This document shows, in pieces, positions 7,850 through 14,849 of a stretch of DNA of 40,933 nt. Each line of letters opens with the position of its first letter. The first letter of the stretch is position 1. The DNA is from Betaproteobacteria bacterium. Lineage in GTDB: Bacteria; Pseudomonadota; Gammaproteobacteria; Burkholderiales; SG8-41. The stretch is from assembly GCA_900299145.1 (NCBI GenBank), contig OMIN01000097.1:1-40933 (forward strand), given 5' to 3'. The translations under genes and the position numbers were made by a program. The notes under the pieces are model-generated. The model saw nothing but the letters and a program-made list of their open reading frames with translations, ran no database searches and was not told the DNA's origin.

Positions 7850-8497
7850 AGGCGCTGGCTGGAGCTTTGGATAAGGCTGGGCGCAACAAGGCAGGCTGAC
7901 GGCGTGCTCGCCGATGCTTACGCCGGGCTGATGGAACGCTTGGCCGAAAAGCACCGTCACTATCACACCGCGCATCACGTCGGCGAATGTCTCGCGCATT
8001 TAGACAGCGCTGGCAGGCTGTGTGAACACGCCGGCGAAGTCGAACTCGCGCTGTGGTTTCACGATGCCATTTATAACCCACGCGCGAAAGACAACGAAGC
8101 CCAAAGCGCGGCCTGGGCCGTAAGGGTGATGCAGGATGCAGCGGTTCCCGCCAACATGGGCAGTAACGTCCCCGCCGAATCACGCGCCCGCGTGCATGGC
8201 CTCATCATGGCGACTTGCCACGACGCACTGCCAGACACGCCGGATGCACAAGTGCTGGTGGATATTGATCTGGCGATCCTCGGTGCGGACGCCGTGCGCT
8301 TTGATGCATACGAAAGCGAGGTGCGCGCGGAGTACGCCTTCGTACCGGATTTCCTGTTTCGGCGCACGCGCAAGAAAATCCTGCGAGGGTTTCTTGATCG
8401 TCCGACCATTTACTCGACCCGCTATTTCCAGGAAAAGCTCGAAAAAAAAGCGCGCGAGAATCTCGCGCGCTCTTTGGCAAAACTCGACGGCGCATGA
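7838..8497 (+). CDS. Predicted HD-superfamily metal-dependent phosphohydrolase (COG4339 type)
   Basis: 219 aa. HYHTAHHV (41-48), FHDAIYNP with His75-Asp76, CHDAL near residue 128 and DIDLAILG near 143 give the HD-domain ligand set; the later YSTRYFQEKLEKKARENL helix is typical of this uncharacterised family. The start at 7838 fits the family N-terminus (RRWLELWIRLG) although no Shine-Dalgarno sequence precedes it; the leader is AT-rich and is part of repeat AT-3. The substrate is unknown; relatives are usually annotated only as predicted hydrolases. It converges on the DGQHR gene with 24 bp between stops. Confidence 0.87.
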   Translation: MLTARRWLELWIRLGATRQADGVLADAYAGLMERLAEKHRHYHTAHHVGECLAHLDSAGRLCEHAGEVELALWFHDAIYNPRAKDNEAQSAAWAVRVMQDAAVPANMGSNVPAESRARVHGLIMATCHDALPDTPDAQVLVDIDLAILGADAVRFDAYESEVRAEYAFVPDFLFRRTRKKILRGFLDRPTIYSTRYFQEKLEKKARENLARSLAKLDGA

Positions 8498-8521
8498 TTA
8501 CATCGCCGGTTGAACGGTTGC

Positions 8522-9655
8522 CTACACCGTAGTCTTGGCCCCCGCCTTAACTTCAATATCCGCCCAGCGCGCAAGATCACGGTGAATGCGCGCCACGCGC
8601 TCGATCTGCCCTTTGGCCGGGAAGCGCTCGTAAAAGCCTTCGGAACGGAAGGCGCGCATTTGCTCGCGCCACGGCTGCAGGCGGGTTTCCCAGCGCTTGG
8701 CGCGGTTTTCCAGCGGCTCGGCATCGGCGCGCGCCAGATCGGCGCACACTCGGATCATCGCCTTGATCGTGACCGGCTTGGTCACCATATAGCCGTCATG
8801 ATCCCAAGAATCGCCCCACACTTTTTCGGCTGCTTTGAAAAAGTCGCGAATGATTTCGTAGTAGCGCTCGCCTTCGCGATAACTGTTTGTAACCAAACGA
8901 ATTTTCTTCCAGTCCGAGCTGATCCAGCGGTGCAGTTCGTTGAATAGTTCCGCCTGCAATATCCACTTATCAAGCTGGCTGCGACCGCCTAGCCGGTTAA
9001 TGCGGTAACGCAACGGGCTGTCACCTTCGCGATACAGGTCTTCGACCAACCGTGCCGCAAAGCGCTTGTCAGGGTCCGCCCAGGAAACTCTTTCATACAA
9101 ATCAATGAGATGGCTCTTGCTGATGCGCGTGGTTGTGGAATTGATAATCACGAACATCTCGGCGGCAAAATCCTCGCTGCGGCCGTCGAAAATCACGCAG
9201 GGCACATTGATCGAACTGGCTTCCTGTGGATGTTCTTTCAGATAGAAGCGCAGCGCCGCCAGCCGGTGCTGGCCGTCGATAATTAAGTATTTGGAATCAG
9301 GCTCTTGCATGTTGCCCACGGTTTCCTGGCCGGGCAACGGCGTAAATTTGAGCGTTTCGGACGTAAACAGCAGCACCGTGCCAGGTATCGGCGGCTGGCT
9401 TTGCGCCATTTCATAAAAATTGCGCAGCGATTTCACCTTGGCGCGCGACAGGGAGCGCTGAAAAGCCTCGTCATTGCGCTCAACACGGGCGATGAATTGC
9501 GCGATTTCGTCATTTTGCGGCACGGACTGCGCGGATATCTCCTCGCCTTCGCCGTAAAAGCGGCTGATGAAGCGCGCCTTATCGAGCACGGCCTTTGCCG
9601 GGTAGCTGGCAAAGTAAAAAAGTCCGTCCTTTTGGCGTATCCGGGTGGCTAACAT
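8522..9655 (-). CDS. DGQHR-domain protein (DndB-like), orphan
   Basis: 377 aa. The hallmark IDGQHRLAAL lies at residues 126-135 (Asp127, His130, Arg131). Other family segments are FVIINSTTTRISKSHLIDLYER (168-189) and a long helical C-terminal half. DGQHR proteins include DndB, which regulates the dnd phosphorothioation genes, and many orphans of unknown role, often near defence genes. No dndACDE, dptFGH or restriction genes are visible here. The ATG at 9655 was chosen because similarity begins at once; upstream in-frame codons read as non-homologous sequence. The upstream region carries a dyad that might be an operator. Residues SKYLIIDGQ are encoded by AT-rich codons. Confidence 0.87.
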   Translation of the reverse strand: MLATRIRQKDGLFYFASYPAKAVLDKARFISRFYGEGEEISAQSVPQNDEIAQFIARVERNDEAFQRSLSRAKVKSLRNFYEMAQSQPPIPGTVLLFTSETLKFTPLPGQETVGNMQEPDSKYLIIDGQHRLAALRFYLKEHPQEASSINVPCVIFDGRSEDFAAEMFVIINSTTTRISKSHLIDLYERVSWADPDKRFAARLVEDLYREGDSPLRYRINRLGGRSQLDKWILQAELFNELHRWISSDWKKIRLVTNSYREGERYYEIIRDFFKAAEKVWGDSWDHDGYMVTKPVTIKAMIRVCADLARADAEPLENRAKRWETRLQPWREQMRAFRSEGFYERFPAKGQIERVARIHRDLARWADIEVKAGAKTTV

Positions 9656-9910
9656 AGTGCTGTCTCTCGTCCCTGATGATATGCGGGCTCGGCTTACCAG
9701 CCCTGAATGCGTGCTCGATTTCCGCCTAAAAAACGTACAGCAAGACGGAAACGTTATTCTAACGTTCCACGAGAGCTTTTGCGAGCAAGTTGTTGATAGC
9801 GGCCAGTTAATGGACAGGCTCCACTGCAAATCTCGTGTAGCTGTCCGCACCTTCGCCACAGCCGCCAAGCCGCGCGGCAATACAACACAACTATTTGTTT
9901 TTATTGAATT
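9656..9910. other. Intergenic region upstream of the DGQHR gene
   Basis: 255 bp between the DUF1501 stop and the DGQHR start. It holds an inverted repeat at 9750-9766 and repeat AT-4 at the DUF1501 end. No ORF with family similarity was seen. Promoter hexamers could not be assigned with confidence. Confidence 0.5.
9750..9766. promoter_or_regulatory. Dyad AACGTTA-TTC-TAACGTT, candidate operator
   Basis: A perfect 7-bp inverted repeat with a 3-bp centre, 95 bp upstream of the DGQHR start. The shape suits a dimeric repressor site. DndB-type proteins are known autoregulators, so this could be a self-operator, but the link is inference. Confidence 0.4.
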
Positions 9911-9913
9911 TTA
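9889..9913 (-). repeat. AT-rich dispersed motif, copy AT-4
   Basis: On the minus strand, TTCAATAAAAACAAATAGTT follows the DUF1501 TAA stop (9911-9913) after two bases. It is identical to AT-3 over CAATAAAAACAAAT. Core AAACAA-N4-TTG. Confidence 0.75.
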
Positions 9914-11092
9914 AGCAGTAAGGAACGGCAGCGGCTGGAACCGGCCGCGCAAAGCTGCACTGGAATCTGTACCCCACCAACGCTGGAGTACTGTGGCGTA
10001 AATGTCGCGAAAGTCCACGGAAAACGGCAGATTACCGTTGCCATCCAGCCGGTCGAGCGCGGGCCGCTGAACATAGAGCCCGCCCTTGACGCGCCCGCCC
10101 AGTGCAACATGCACACTCGCGGTGCCGTGATCGGTGCCGGCGCTGCCATTCTCGCGTGGGCGGCGGCCAAACTCCGAATACGTGAGTATCAGAGAGTCGT
10201 CCCAGCGCCGCAACTCACTTAATGCCCCCTTTAGTGCCACCAGCCCGTCAGCCAGTAGCCGCAACAGCGCATTGTGCGCGCCCATCTGGCCGCTGTGGGT
10301 GTCAAAGCCGTTAAGTGACAGCTTGATCGCCGCTACACCCGCCTTGCTGGCGATCACTTGTGCTGCCGTACGCACCGCGTTGCCAAAGCCAGTCTGCGGA
10401 AATTCGGTGCGAAACAAGTGATTCCCATTTAAACCGGCCGCTGCCTGCACGATGTCCTGCTCCACCCGCAAAATATGGCCCAGCGCCGCATTTTGGGACA
10501 GCCCCGCCGCAGCCGCCAGCCGCGCCTGTGCCAGAAACTGCTCGGTGCTGGTGAGAGCAATAGTGCGTGCGCTTCCGGTGCCGCCACCTACGTTCATGAA
10601 CGGCCCCATTTCCGCGCTGCCCACCACCACTGCGTCGGCGGCAAAGCCGCGAGGCACGGGGGCGGCGGCAAATGCCCGCGCCAGCCAGCCATTTTGCAGG
10701 AATTCGTCGCTTTTCGAGGCGGTATCCCAGATTTCGATGGAGCGAAAATGCGACAGATTGGCCGACGGATACCCCACGCCCTGCACTACCGCCAATTCGC
10801 CCGCCTTCCACAGCGGCATCAACGCCGACAGCGCCGGGTTAAAGCCTGAAAATTCATCGAGTTGCAGCACCTGATCACGTGCTATCGCGAGCCGCGGGCG
10901 CAGCACGGCGTACTGCGCATCGGCATACGGAATGACCGTGTTGAGACCGTCGTTACCGCCTTTTAATTCTATTAAAATCAATAGCTTACGGTAATCCGGT
11001 GCGGCTGGCACGGGCAATGCCGCCAGCGCAGGCGCAGCCAGCGTGGTCCACGACACCGCAGCCGCAGTCTGCAAAAAGTCTCTCCGATTCAG
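9911..11092 (-). CDS. DUF1501 exported protein, probable Tat substrate, CTG start
   Basis: 393 aa with the proposed start. The frame begins in a twin-arginine signal (N-R-R-D-F-L-Q-T at residues 2-9, then a hydrophobic stretch and AAPALAALP) only if translation starts at the CTG at 11092-11090, which is preceded by AGGAT 6 bases away and lies just after the DUF1800 stop; a TTG at 11074 would cut off the RR motif. The mature domain shows ELKGGNDGLNTVIPY, HFRSIEIWDTAS, LILTYSEFGRRPRENGSAGTDHGTA and HVALGGRVKGGLY, diagnostic of DUF1501 (alkaline-phosphatase/sulfatase-like fold). It is paired with DUF1800 upstream, as in many bacteria. The substrate is unknown. Confidence 0.88.
   Translation of the reverse strand: MNRRDFLQTAAAVSWTTLAAPALAALPVPAAPDYRKLLILIELKGGNDGLNTVIPYADAQYAVLRPRLAIARDQVLQLDEFSGFNPALSALMPLWKAGELAVVQGVGYPSANLSHFRSIEIWDTASKSDEFLQNGWLARAFAAAPVPRGFAADAVVVGSAEMGPFMNVGGGTGSARTIALTSTEQFLAQARLAAAAGLSQNAALGHILRVEQDIVQAAAGLNGNHLFRTEFPQTGFGNAVRTAAQVIASKAGVAAIKLSLNGFDTHSGQMGAHNALLRLLADGLVALKGALSELRRWDDSLILTYSEFGRRPRENGSAGTDHGTASVHVALGGRVKGGLYVQRPALDRLDGNGNLPFSVDFRDIYATVLQRWWGTDSSAALRGRFQPLPFLTA
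10965..10991 (+). repeat. AT-rich dispersed motif, copy AT-5 (inside DUF1501 gene)
   Basis: CTATTAAAATCAATAGCTTA on the plus strand. The core AATCAATAGCTTA matches WATCAANNNNTTR exactly. It encodes residues 35-43 (KLLILIELK) of the conserved DUF1501 strand using AT-rich codons. Confidence 0.55.
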
Positions 11093-11103
11093 AGCGTTAT
11101 CCT

Positions 11104-12642
11104 CTATTTCAGCTGATAGACCGGGTCCTGTGTCAGCCGCCGCAACAATTCCATGCCACCCACACCCGCTGGCAGCGGATGCTGCGGCGCCATCGCCAGC
11201 ACCACACGCTGCACCTGGACGGGATCGCCACCTGCACCCGCCTGCCGCAGCCAGCTTTGGCTGTCGAAAGGCATGTCCGCCATGGCGCGCGCCAGGCGCT
11301 GGCGCATGGCGTTCACCGGCGCTCCCTGCACCGCCTCGTTCAGCAGCGGCGCCGATACCTGCATGGGGCCTGCGGCCATCATCGCCGGGCGTTGGCCTTT
11401 CAGGTCGGCGGCGTTAAACAGCCGTTCCAGAAACTGCTTGCGCGCGAGGAGCGTGGTCGAATTGATCCATGCTTCGCCGCCCGGCCAACCCTTCACGTTG
11501 GGCGGCGCGAACAGGTTTTGGCCAAGCTGTGCCACCACCAGCGAAAGCGGTCGCACGTCGCCGGGCGCAAACTGAAATTGCCGCAGCGTGCCCACCACCA
11601 GATCAACCGGCGATTTCACCAGCGTGGCGCGATGGCGTGGCGCGTAAAAAGCGTCCGATATGAACAGCGCATGCAACGCCGCGCGAATGTCGTACTGGCT
11701 GTCACGAAACACGCCCGCGATGCGCGCCACCTCGCCAGCGTCGGCGGTATCTGCTGACTCTCCCGTCGAAACAAACTCGCGCCACAGCTTGCGCACAATG
11801 AACTGCGCTGTTTGCGGCTGCGCCAGCAAAATGTCGAGCACGTCATCGCCATCCAGATTGCCGATGCGGCCCAGCACGGATTTCACGCCGTCGTCGTGCG
11901 CGCCAGCCCGGAACAGAAATTCTCCGGTCTCGCCGTCGATGCTCCAGCCGGTGAAGGCGCGCGCGGCTTCCTTGATGTCGCGCTCCGTGTAGTGGCCCTC
12001 GCCCAGGGTGAACAGCTCCATCACCTCACGCGCAAAGTTCTCGTTGGGCTGCCCCTTGCGGTTGGACGCGCTGTCCAGATAAATCACCATCGCCGGGTCT
12101 CGCGCAATCGCGTGCAGGAACGCACCGAAGTTGCCCAGCGCGTGCTCGCGCAACAACACATTTTGGCGATACAAATATTGCGGCTGGCGCACCTTCTGCT
12201 GGCTCGACACAAAATGGTTGTGCCAGAACAGCACCATTTTTTCGGTGAGCGGGCTGGGCGTGGCGACCATTTCCTGCAACCACCAGCCGCGCAGATCCAG
12301 CCCGCGCGCAACGTTGTTTCTTTGCCACGCCTGACGTTCCTCGGTGCTCATCGCACGCACGCGGGAAAACGGCGTTACAGGTTCATGCACCCACGCCGGC
12401 GGCGGCGTCACGCGCGGTGAAGCGGTGCGCGGCAGCAGGCGATCCACAGCCTGTTCGCGTGTCAATCGCGCAAAGAATTCGATATCGGCGGGTGCCGCGG
12501 CGAAGCCGGTGCGCGCGAGCAGATGCCGCGCGTCATCGAACCCCAGTGGTTCCAAAGACCGCGGCGCGGCCTGTGCGAGACAGGACGCGCTGCCAATCAG
12601 CAGAGCCAGCAGCGTGGCTGTTGCTGCAACGAGCCGCTGCAT
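11104..12642 (-). CDS. DUF1800 exported protein
   Basis: 512 aa with an N-terminal signal peptide (residues 1-25, hydrophobic core LVAATATLLALLIGSASC, cleavage near AQAA). DUF1800 motifs are in order: FDDARHLLARTGFAA, WWLQEMVATPSPLTEKMVLFWHNHF, QPYLYRQNVLLREHALGNF-like, DPAMVIYLDSASNRKGQPNENFAREVMELFTLGEGHYTERDIKEAARAFTGW and LVKSPVDLVVGTLR. The role is unknown; DUF1800 genes nearly always precede a DUF1501 gene, and the two products probably act together in the periplasm. The DUF1501 ribosome site overlaps the end of this gene. Upstream is the Cys-repeat EF-hand gene with a 12-bp gap. Confidence 0.92.
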   Translation of the reverse strand: MQRLVAATATLLALLIGSASCLAQAAPRSLEPLGFDDARHLLARTGFAAAPADIEFFARLTREQAVDRLLPRTASPRVTPPPAWVHEPVTPFSRVRAMSTEERQAWQRNNVARGLDLRGWWLQEMVATPSPLTEKMVLFWHNHFVSSQQKVRQPQYLYRQNVLLREHALGNFGAFLHAIARDPAMVIYLDSASNRKGQPNENFAREVMELFTLGEGHYTERDIKEAARAFTGWSIDGETGEFLFRAGAHDDGVKSVLGRIGNLDGDDVLDILLAQPQTAQFIVRKLWREFVSTGESADTADAGEVARIAGVFRDSQYDIRAALHALFISDAFYAPRHRATLVKSPVDLVVGTLRQFQFAPGDVRPLSLVVAQLGQNLFAPPNVKGWPGGEAWINSTTLLARKQFLERLFNAADLKGQRPAMMAAGPMQVSAPLLNEAVQGAPVNAMRQRLARAMADMPFDSQSWLRQAGAGGDPVQVQRVVLAMAPQHPLPAGVGGMELLRRLTQDPVYQLK

Positions 12643-12654
12643 AACGCGCGCCCG

Positions 12655-13293
12655 TTAAATCTTGCTGGGCTCCGGACGCGGCTTGCGCCGTTCCATGTGC
12701 GCCTTGCGCGCAGCCATGATTTCGTCGCGCGTGACCTGACCGTCCTTGTTGGCGTCTACGCGATCAAAGTGGCGCGCCAGGCGCGGCATGGCTTTTTCAG
12801 CCTCGGCGCGACTGATCGTGCCGTTGCCGTCGGCATCCGCGCCCTTGAAGCGCTGCTCGAAGCGCGCCGTGCGCTCAGCGCGGCATTTTTCGGGATTGGC
12901 CTGACACTCGGCGCGTCGCTTTTCGAAATTCGCCTTCATTTCCTTGCAGCGCTCCGGATTGGCCTTGCACATTTCGCCCATGTGCGCCATGCGTTCGCTG
13001 CGGCACTTTTCCGGGTTGGCCTTGCATTCGGCCATCATCGCGTCGCGTTTGGCCATCATTTCCTTGCAACGCTCGGCGTTGTCCTTGCACCACTGTTCCC
13101 GGCGAGCCTGAAACTCGGCGCGGCACTTGGCGGGATCGGCCCGGCATTGCTCCATGCGCGCCTGACGCTCTTCGGGCGAAAAGCCCTTGCCCGCAAAGCC
13201 GGGGGGCCCATCGGCAGCCAGAGCACCGGTGGCGCCCATCGGTATCAACAAGGCAATAACAGCTAATACTTTGTTTTTAAACAATTTCTTCAT
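12655..13293 (-). CDS. Secreted Cys-repeat protein with two EF-hands
   Basis: 212 aa with a signal peptide (residues 1-27). Residues 50-137 hold five C-X6-C pairs at 50/57, 69/76, 90/97, 109/116 and 130/137, mostly of the form C-(K/R/Q)-A-(N/D)-P-x-(K/R)-C; the pair spacing alternates 19 and 21, giving a 40-residue super-repeat. The linkers are Met- and charge-rich and look helical. Two canonical EF-hand loops follow: 153-164 (ligands D153, D155, N157, T159, S161, E164) and 180-191 (D180, N182, D184, Q186, T188, E191), so calcium binding is likely. The Cys array could bind metal or form disulfides. AGGAG precedes the ATG. The signal peptide codons overlap repeat AT-6. Confidence 0.85.
   Translation of the reverse strand: MKKLFKNKVLAVIALLIPMGATGALAADGPPGFAGKGFSPEERQARMEQCRADPAKCRAEFQARREQWCKDNAERCKEMMAKRDAMMAECKANPEKCRSERMAHMGEMCKANPERCKEMKANFEKRRAECQANPEKCRAERTARFEQRFKGADADGNGTISRAEAEKAMPRLARHFDRVDANKDGQVTRDEIMAARKAHMERRKPRPEPSKI
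13263..13286 (-). repeat. AT-rich dispersed motif, copy AT-6 (start of EF-hand gene)
   Basis: TTGTTTAAAAACAAAGTATT on the minus strand. It shares the first 15 bases (TTGTTTAAAAACAAA) with AT-7 and forms codons 4-11 of the EF-hand gene's signal peptide. Core AAACAA-N4-TTA. Confidence 0.7.
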
Positions 13294-13302
13294 AATGAAC
13301 TC

Positions 13303-13629
13303 CTAATCAGCGGGTACGGTTTTGCGACGGTTGCCGCTGTACAGCTCCCGGTTGGCCTTGTCCAGATCGCGATGCAATTGGCGCCGTTCGTCTGGCGTCA
13401 GTTGACCGCGCGGCGGGTGGCCGGGTTGCTGCGGCGGCTGCAAGTTGTTGGCTTCGCGAAACTGACGCTTGTCAAAACCGCCGGGCCCGCCAGGCCCGCC
13501 CGGCCCCCGGTGTCCACCCTGATACTGAACACTGAATACCGCGCCGTCGAACGGGCCTGCCCATGCCACACCGGCCGGCGCCACCGACAACACTCCACCC
13601 AGCATCAAGATTGCCATCAAGGTTTTCAT
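13303..13629 (-). CDS. Small secreted protein of betaproteobacterial type
   Basis: 108 aa. The ATG at 13629 gives a clear signal peptide (MKTLMAILMLGGVL... ending near AWA, residue 24). The mature part has a Gly-Pro-rich tract (about residues 38-52) and a C-terminal LTPDERRQLHRDLDKANRELY segment, a motif I have seen in many short betaproteobacterial exported proteins of unknown role. Longer in-frame starts upstream lack a signal sequence and were rejected. It begins the operon with the EF-hand, DUF1800 and DUF1501 genes (9-bp gap to the EF-hand start). Confidence 0.7.
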   Translation of the reverse strand: MKTLMAILMLGGVLSVAPAGVAWAGPFDGAVFSVQYQGGHRGPGGPGGPGGFDKRQFREANNLQPPQQPGHPPRGQLTPDERRQLHRDLDKANRELYSGNRRKTVPAD

Positions 13630-13833
13630 GGGCGCTTTCGTTGTATCCTGACTCTCGTTCAGCCTAACGTTCATGACTTGCGGTTTCAGGTTCGCGTGCC
13701 ACACAAATCGCGTTCCCTTGCGGACAAAAACGTTACGGCATCCGCAAAGTTGACCCATGCTCGCACGAGGTTGTAAGTAGAATGTTGCTGGCGGGGAAGA
13801 TCTTGTAAGCAACTGTTACCACCGCCCCTTGCC

Positions 13834-13859
13834 CGCCGTTCGCCGTTCATCGTTCACTG
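13834..13859 (+). repeat. Heptamer array H7-a (CGTTCAC type)
   Basis: Successive units GCCGTTC, GCCGTTC, ATCGTTC, ACTG at 7-bp spacing. It matches in sense the right-hand arm of the array at 14792-14823. No facing left arm is seen nearby. Confidence 0.6.
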
Positions 13860-13924
13860 ATTTATGTTCACTGTTTTCGACTGTACGCGCCATATATCGT
13901 AGCGCGTTTAAACCAGAGCAAGCT

Positions 13925-13967
13925 GCCGGCAAAATCTTCATTTGTAACAATTTGTTACGATGCCGGC
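13925..13967 (+). promoter_or_regulatory. Candidate OmpR-family operator: TTTGTAACAA/TTTGTTACGA tandem repeat
   Basis: Two 10-bp direct repeats lie head to tail at 13941-13950 and 13951-13960, one helical turn apart as expected for tandem OmpR-type wing-helix monomers. They also form the dyad GTAACA-ATT-TGTTAC. Outer arms GCCGGCA (13925-13931) and TGCCGGC (13961-13967) are perfect inverted repeats. The site lies 60-80 bp upstream of the response-regulator ATG, so autoregulation is likely. Confidence 0.55.
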
Positions 13968-14019
13968 GGGCATAGCAAAAAATCACTGGAAACGGCCCAA
14001 AAACCACTAGGATTGCCTT

Positions 14020-14751
14020 ATGAGTGAAGCCAAAACCCGCATCATGGTGGTGGACGACGATGTGCGTCTGCGCGATCTGCTGCACAAATACCTTACCGAG
14101 CAGGGCTACACCGTGCGCGCGGTCGCCGGGGCGGCCGATATGGACCGCTACCTTGCGCGCGAGCGCTACGACCTTTTGATCCTGGACTTGATGATGCCCG
14201 GCGAAGACGGCCTCGCCATCTGCCGGCGGCTGCGCGGGGCCAGCGACAACATTCCCATCATCATGTTGACCGCCAAGGGTGACGAAGTGGACCGCATCGT
14301 CGGTCTTGAAGTCGGCGCGGATGACTATTTGCCCAAGCCATTTAATCCGCGCGAGCTGGTGGCGCGCATTCAGGCCGTGCTGCGCCGCCGCCCCGCCGCC
14401 GCCCCACCCGGGGCGCCCAGCACCGATACCGAAGTCGTCACGTTTGGTGATTTCAACCTTAGTCTCGGCACGCGCTCGCTGACCCGCAATGGCGAAGACA
14501 TCACGCTGACCAGCGGTGAATTCGCGCTGTTGAAAGTGCTGGTGCAACACCCTCGCACGCCGCTGTCACGCGACAAACTGATGGAAATGGCACGCGGCCG
14601 CGAAGCGGGCGCTTTCGACCGCAGTATCGACGTGCAGGTTTCACGCGTGCGCAAGCTGATTGAAGCCGACCCCGCCAAGCCGGCGTTCATCCAGACCGTG
14701 TGGGGGTTTGGGTATGTGTTTATTCCGGATGGCAAGAGCAGTGAACGGTAG
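14020..14751 (+). CDS. ompR: OmpR-family response regulator
   Basis: 243 aa. Receiver domain residues 7-120: acidic pair D12-D13, phospho-acceptor D56 in LILDLMMPGEDG, T84 and K106 (LPKPFNP) are all present. A linker rich in Ala/Pro (about 122-137) leads to the winged-helix DNA-binding domain (140-238) with LTSGEFALLKVLVQHP and SIDVQVSRVRKLIE...QTVWGFGYVF. It is closest to OmpR (RisA in some Betaproteobacteria). AGGA precedes the ATG. The last codons (Ser-Ser-Glu-Arg-stop) are formed by the first units of heptamer array H7-b. The sensor kinase gene follows. Confidence 0.92.
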   Translation: MSEAKTRIMVVDDDVRLRDLLHKYLTEQGYTVRAVAGAADMDRYLARERYDLLILDLMMPGEDGLAICRRLRGASDNIPIIMLTAKGDEVDRIVGLEVGADDYLPKPFNPRELVARIQAVLRRRPAAAPPGAPSTDTEVVTFGDFNLSLGTRSLTRNGEDITLTSGEFALLKVLVQHPRTPLSRDKLMEMARGREAGAFDRSIDVQVSRVRKLIEADPAKPAFIQTVWGFGYVFIPDGKSSER

Positions 14752-14823
14752 ACGGTGAACCGTGAACCGCAATTCTGACCTGACCACGTAGCACTGTTCA
14801 CCGTTTACTGTTAACTGTTCACT
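14741..14823. repeat. Facing heptamer arrays H7-b across the ompR-envZ gap
   Basis: The left arm 14741-14769 has GTGAACG, GTAGACG, GTGAACC, GTGAACC; the right arm 14792-14823 has complementary-sense units GTTCACC, GTTTACT, GTTAACT, GTTCACT. The arms face each other with a 22-base spacer. The mRNA could fold into a long imperfect hairpin between the two cistrons. The ompR stop codon (14749-14751) is inside the left arm. Confidence 0.75.
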
Positions 14824-14849
14824 ATCGACCGCACCTGTTCGCCAAGCCC

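Larger units (their letters stand above)
13630..14019. other. Divergent intergenic region upstream of ompR
   Basis: 390 bp between the secreted-protein operon (minus) and the response regulator (plus). It holds a partial heptamer array at 13834-13859 and the OmpR-type direct repeat at 13941-13960 inside a GCCGGCA/TGCCGGC inverted repeat. Otherwise no coding sequence with family similarity was seen. Confidence 0.6.

Noticed and set aside
9279-9297. CAAATACTTAATTAT inside the DGQHR gene as another AT-rich copy
   Set aside because: It matches only the 3' half of the motif and encodes the conserved KYLIIDGQH segment; left out for lack of the 5' half.
13816-14550. 244-aa minus-strand open frame opposite ompR
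   Set aside because: Antisense shadow of the response regulator; the beginning runs into non-coding repeat sequence.
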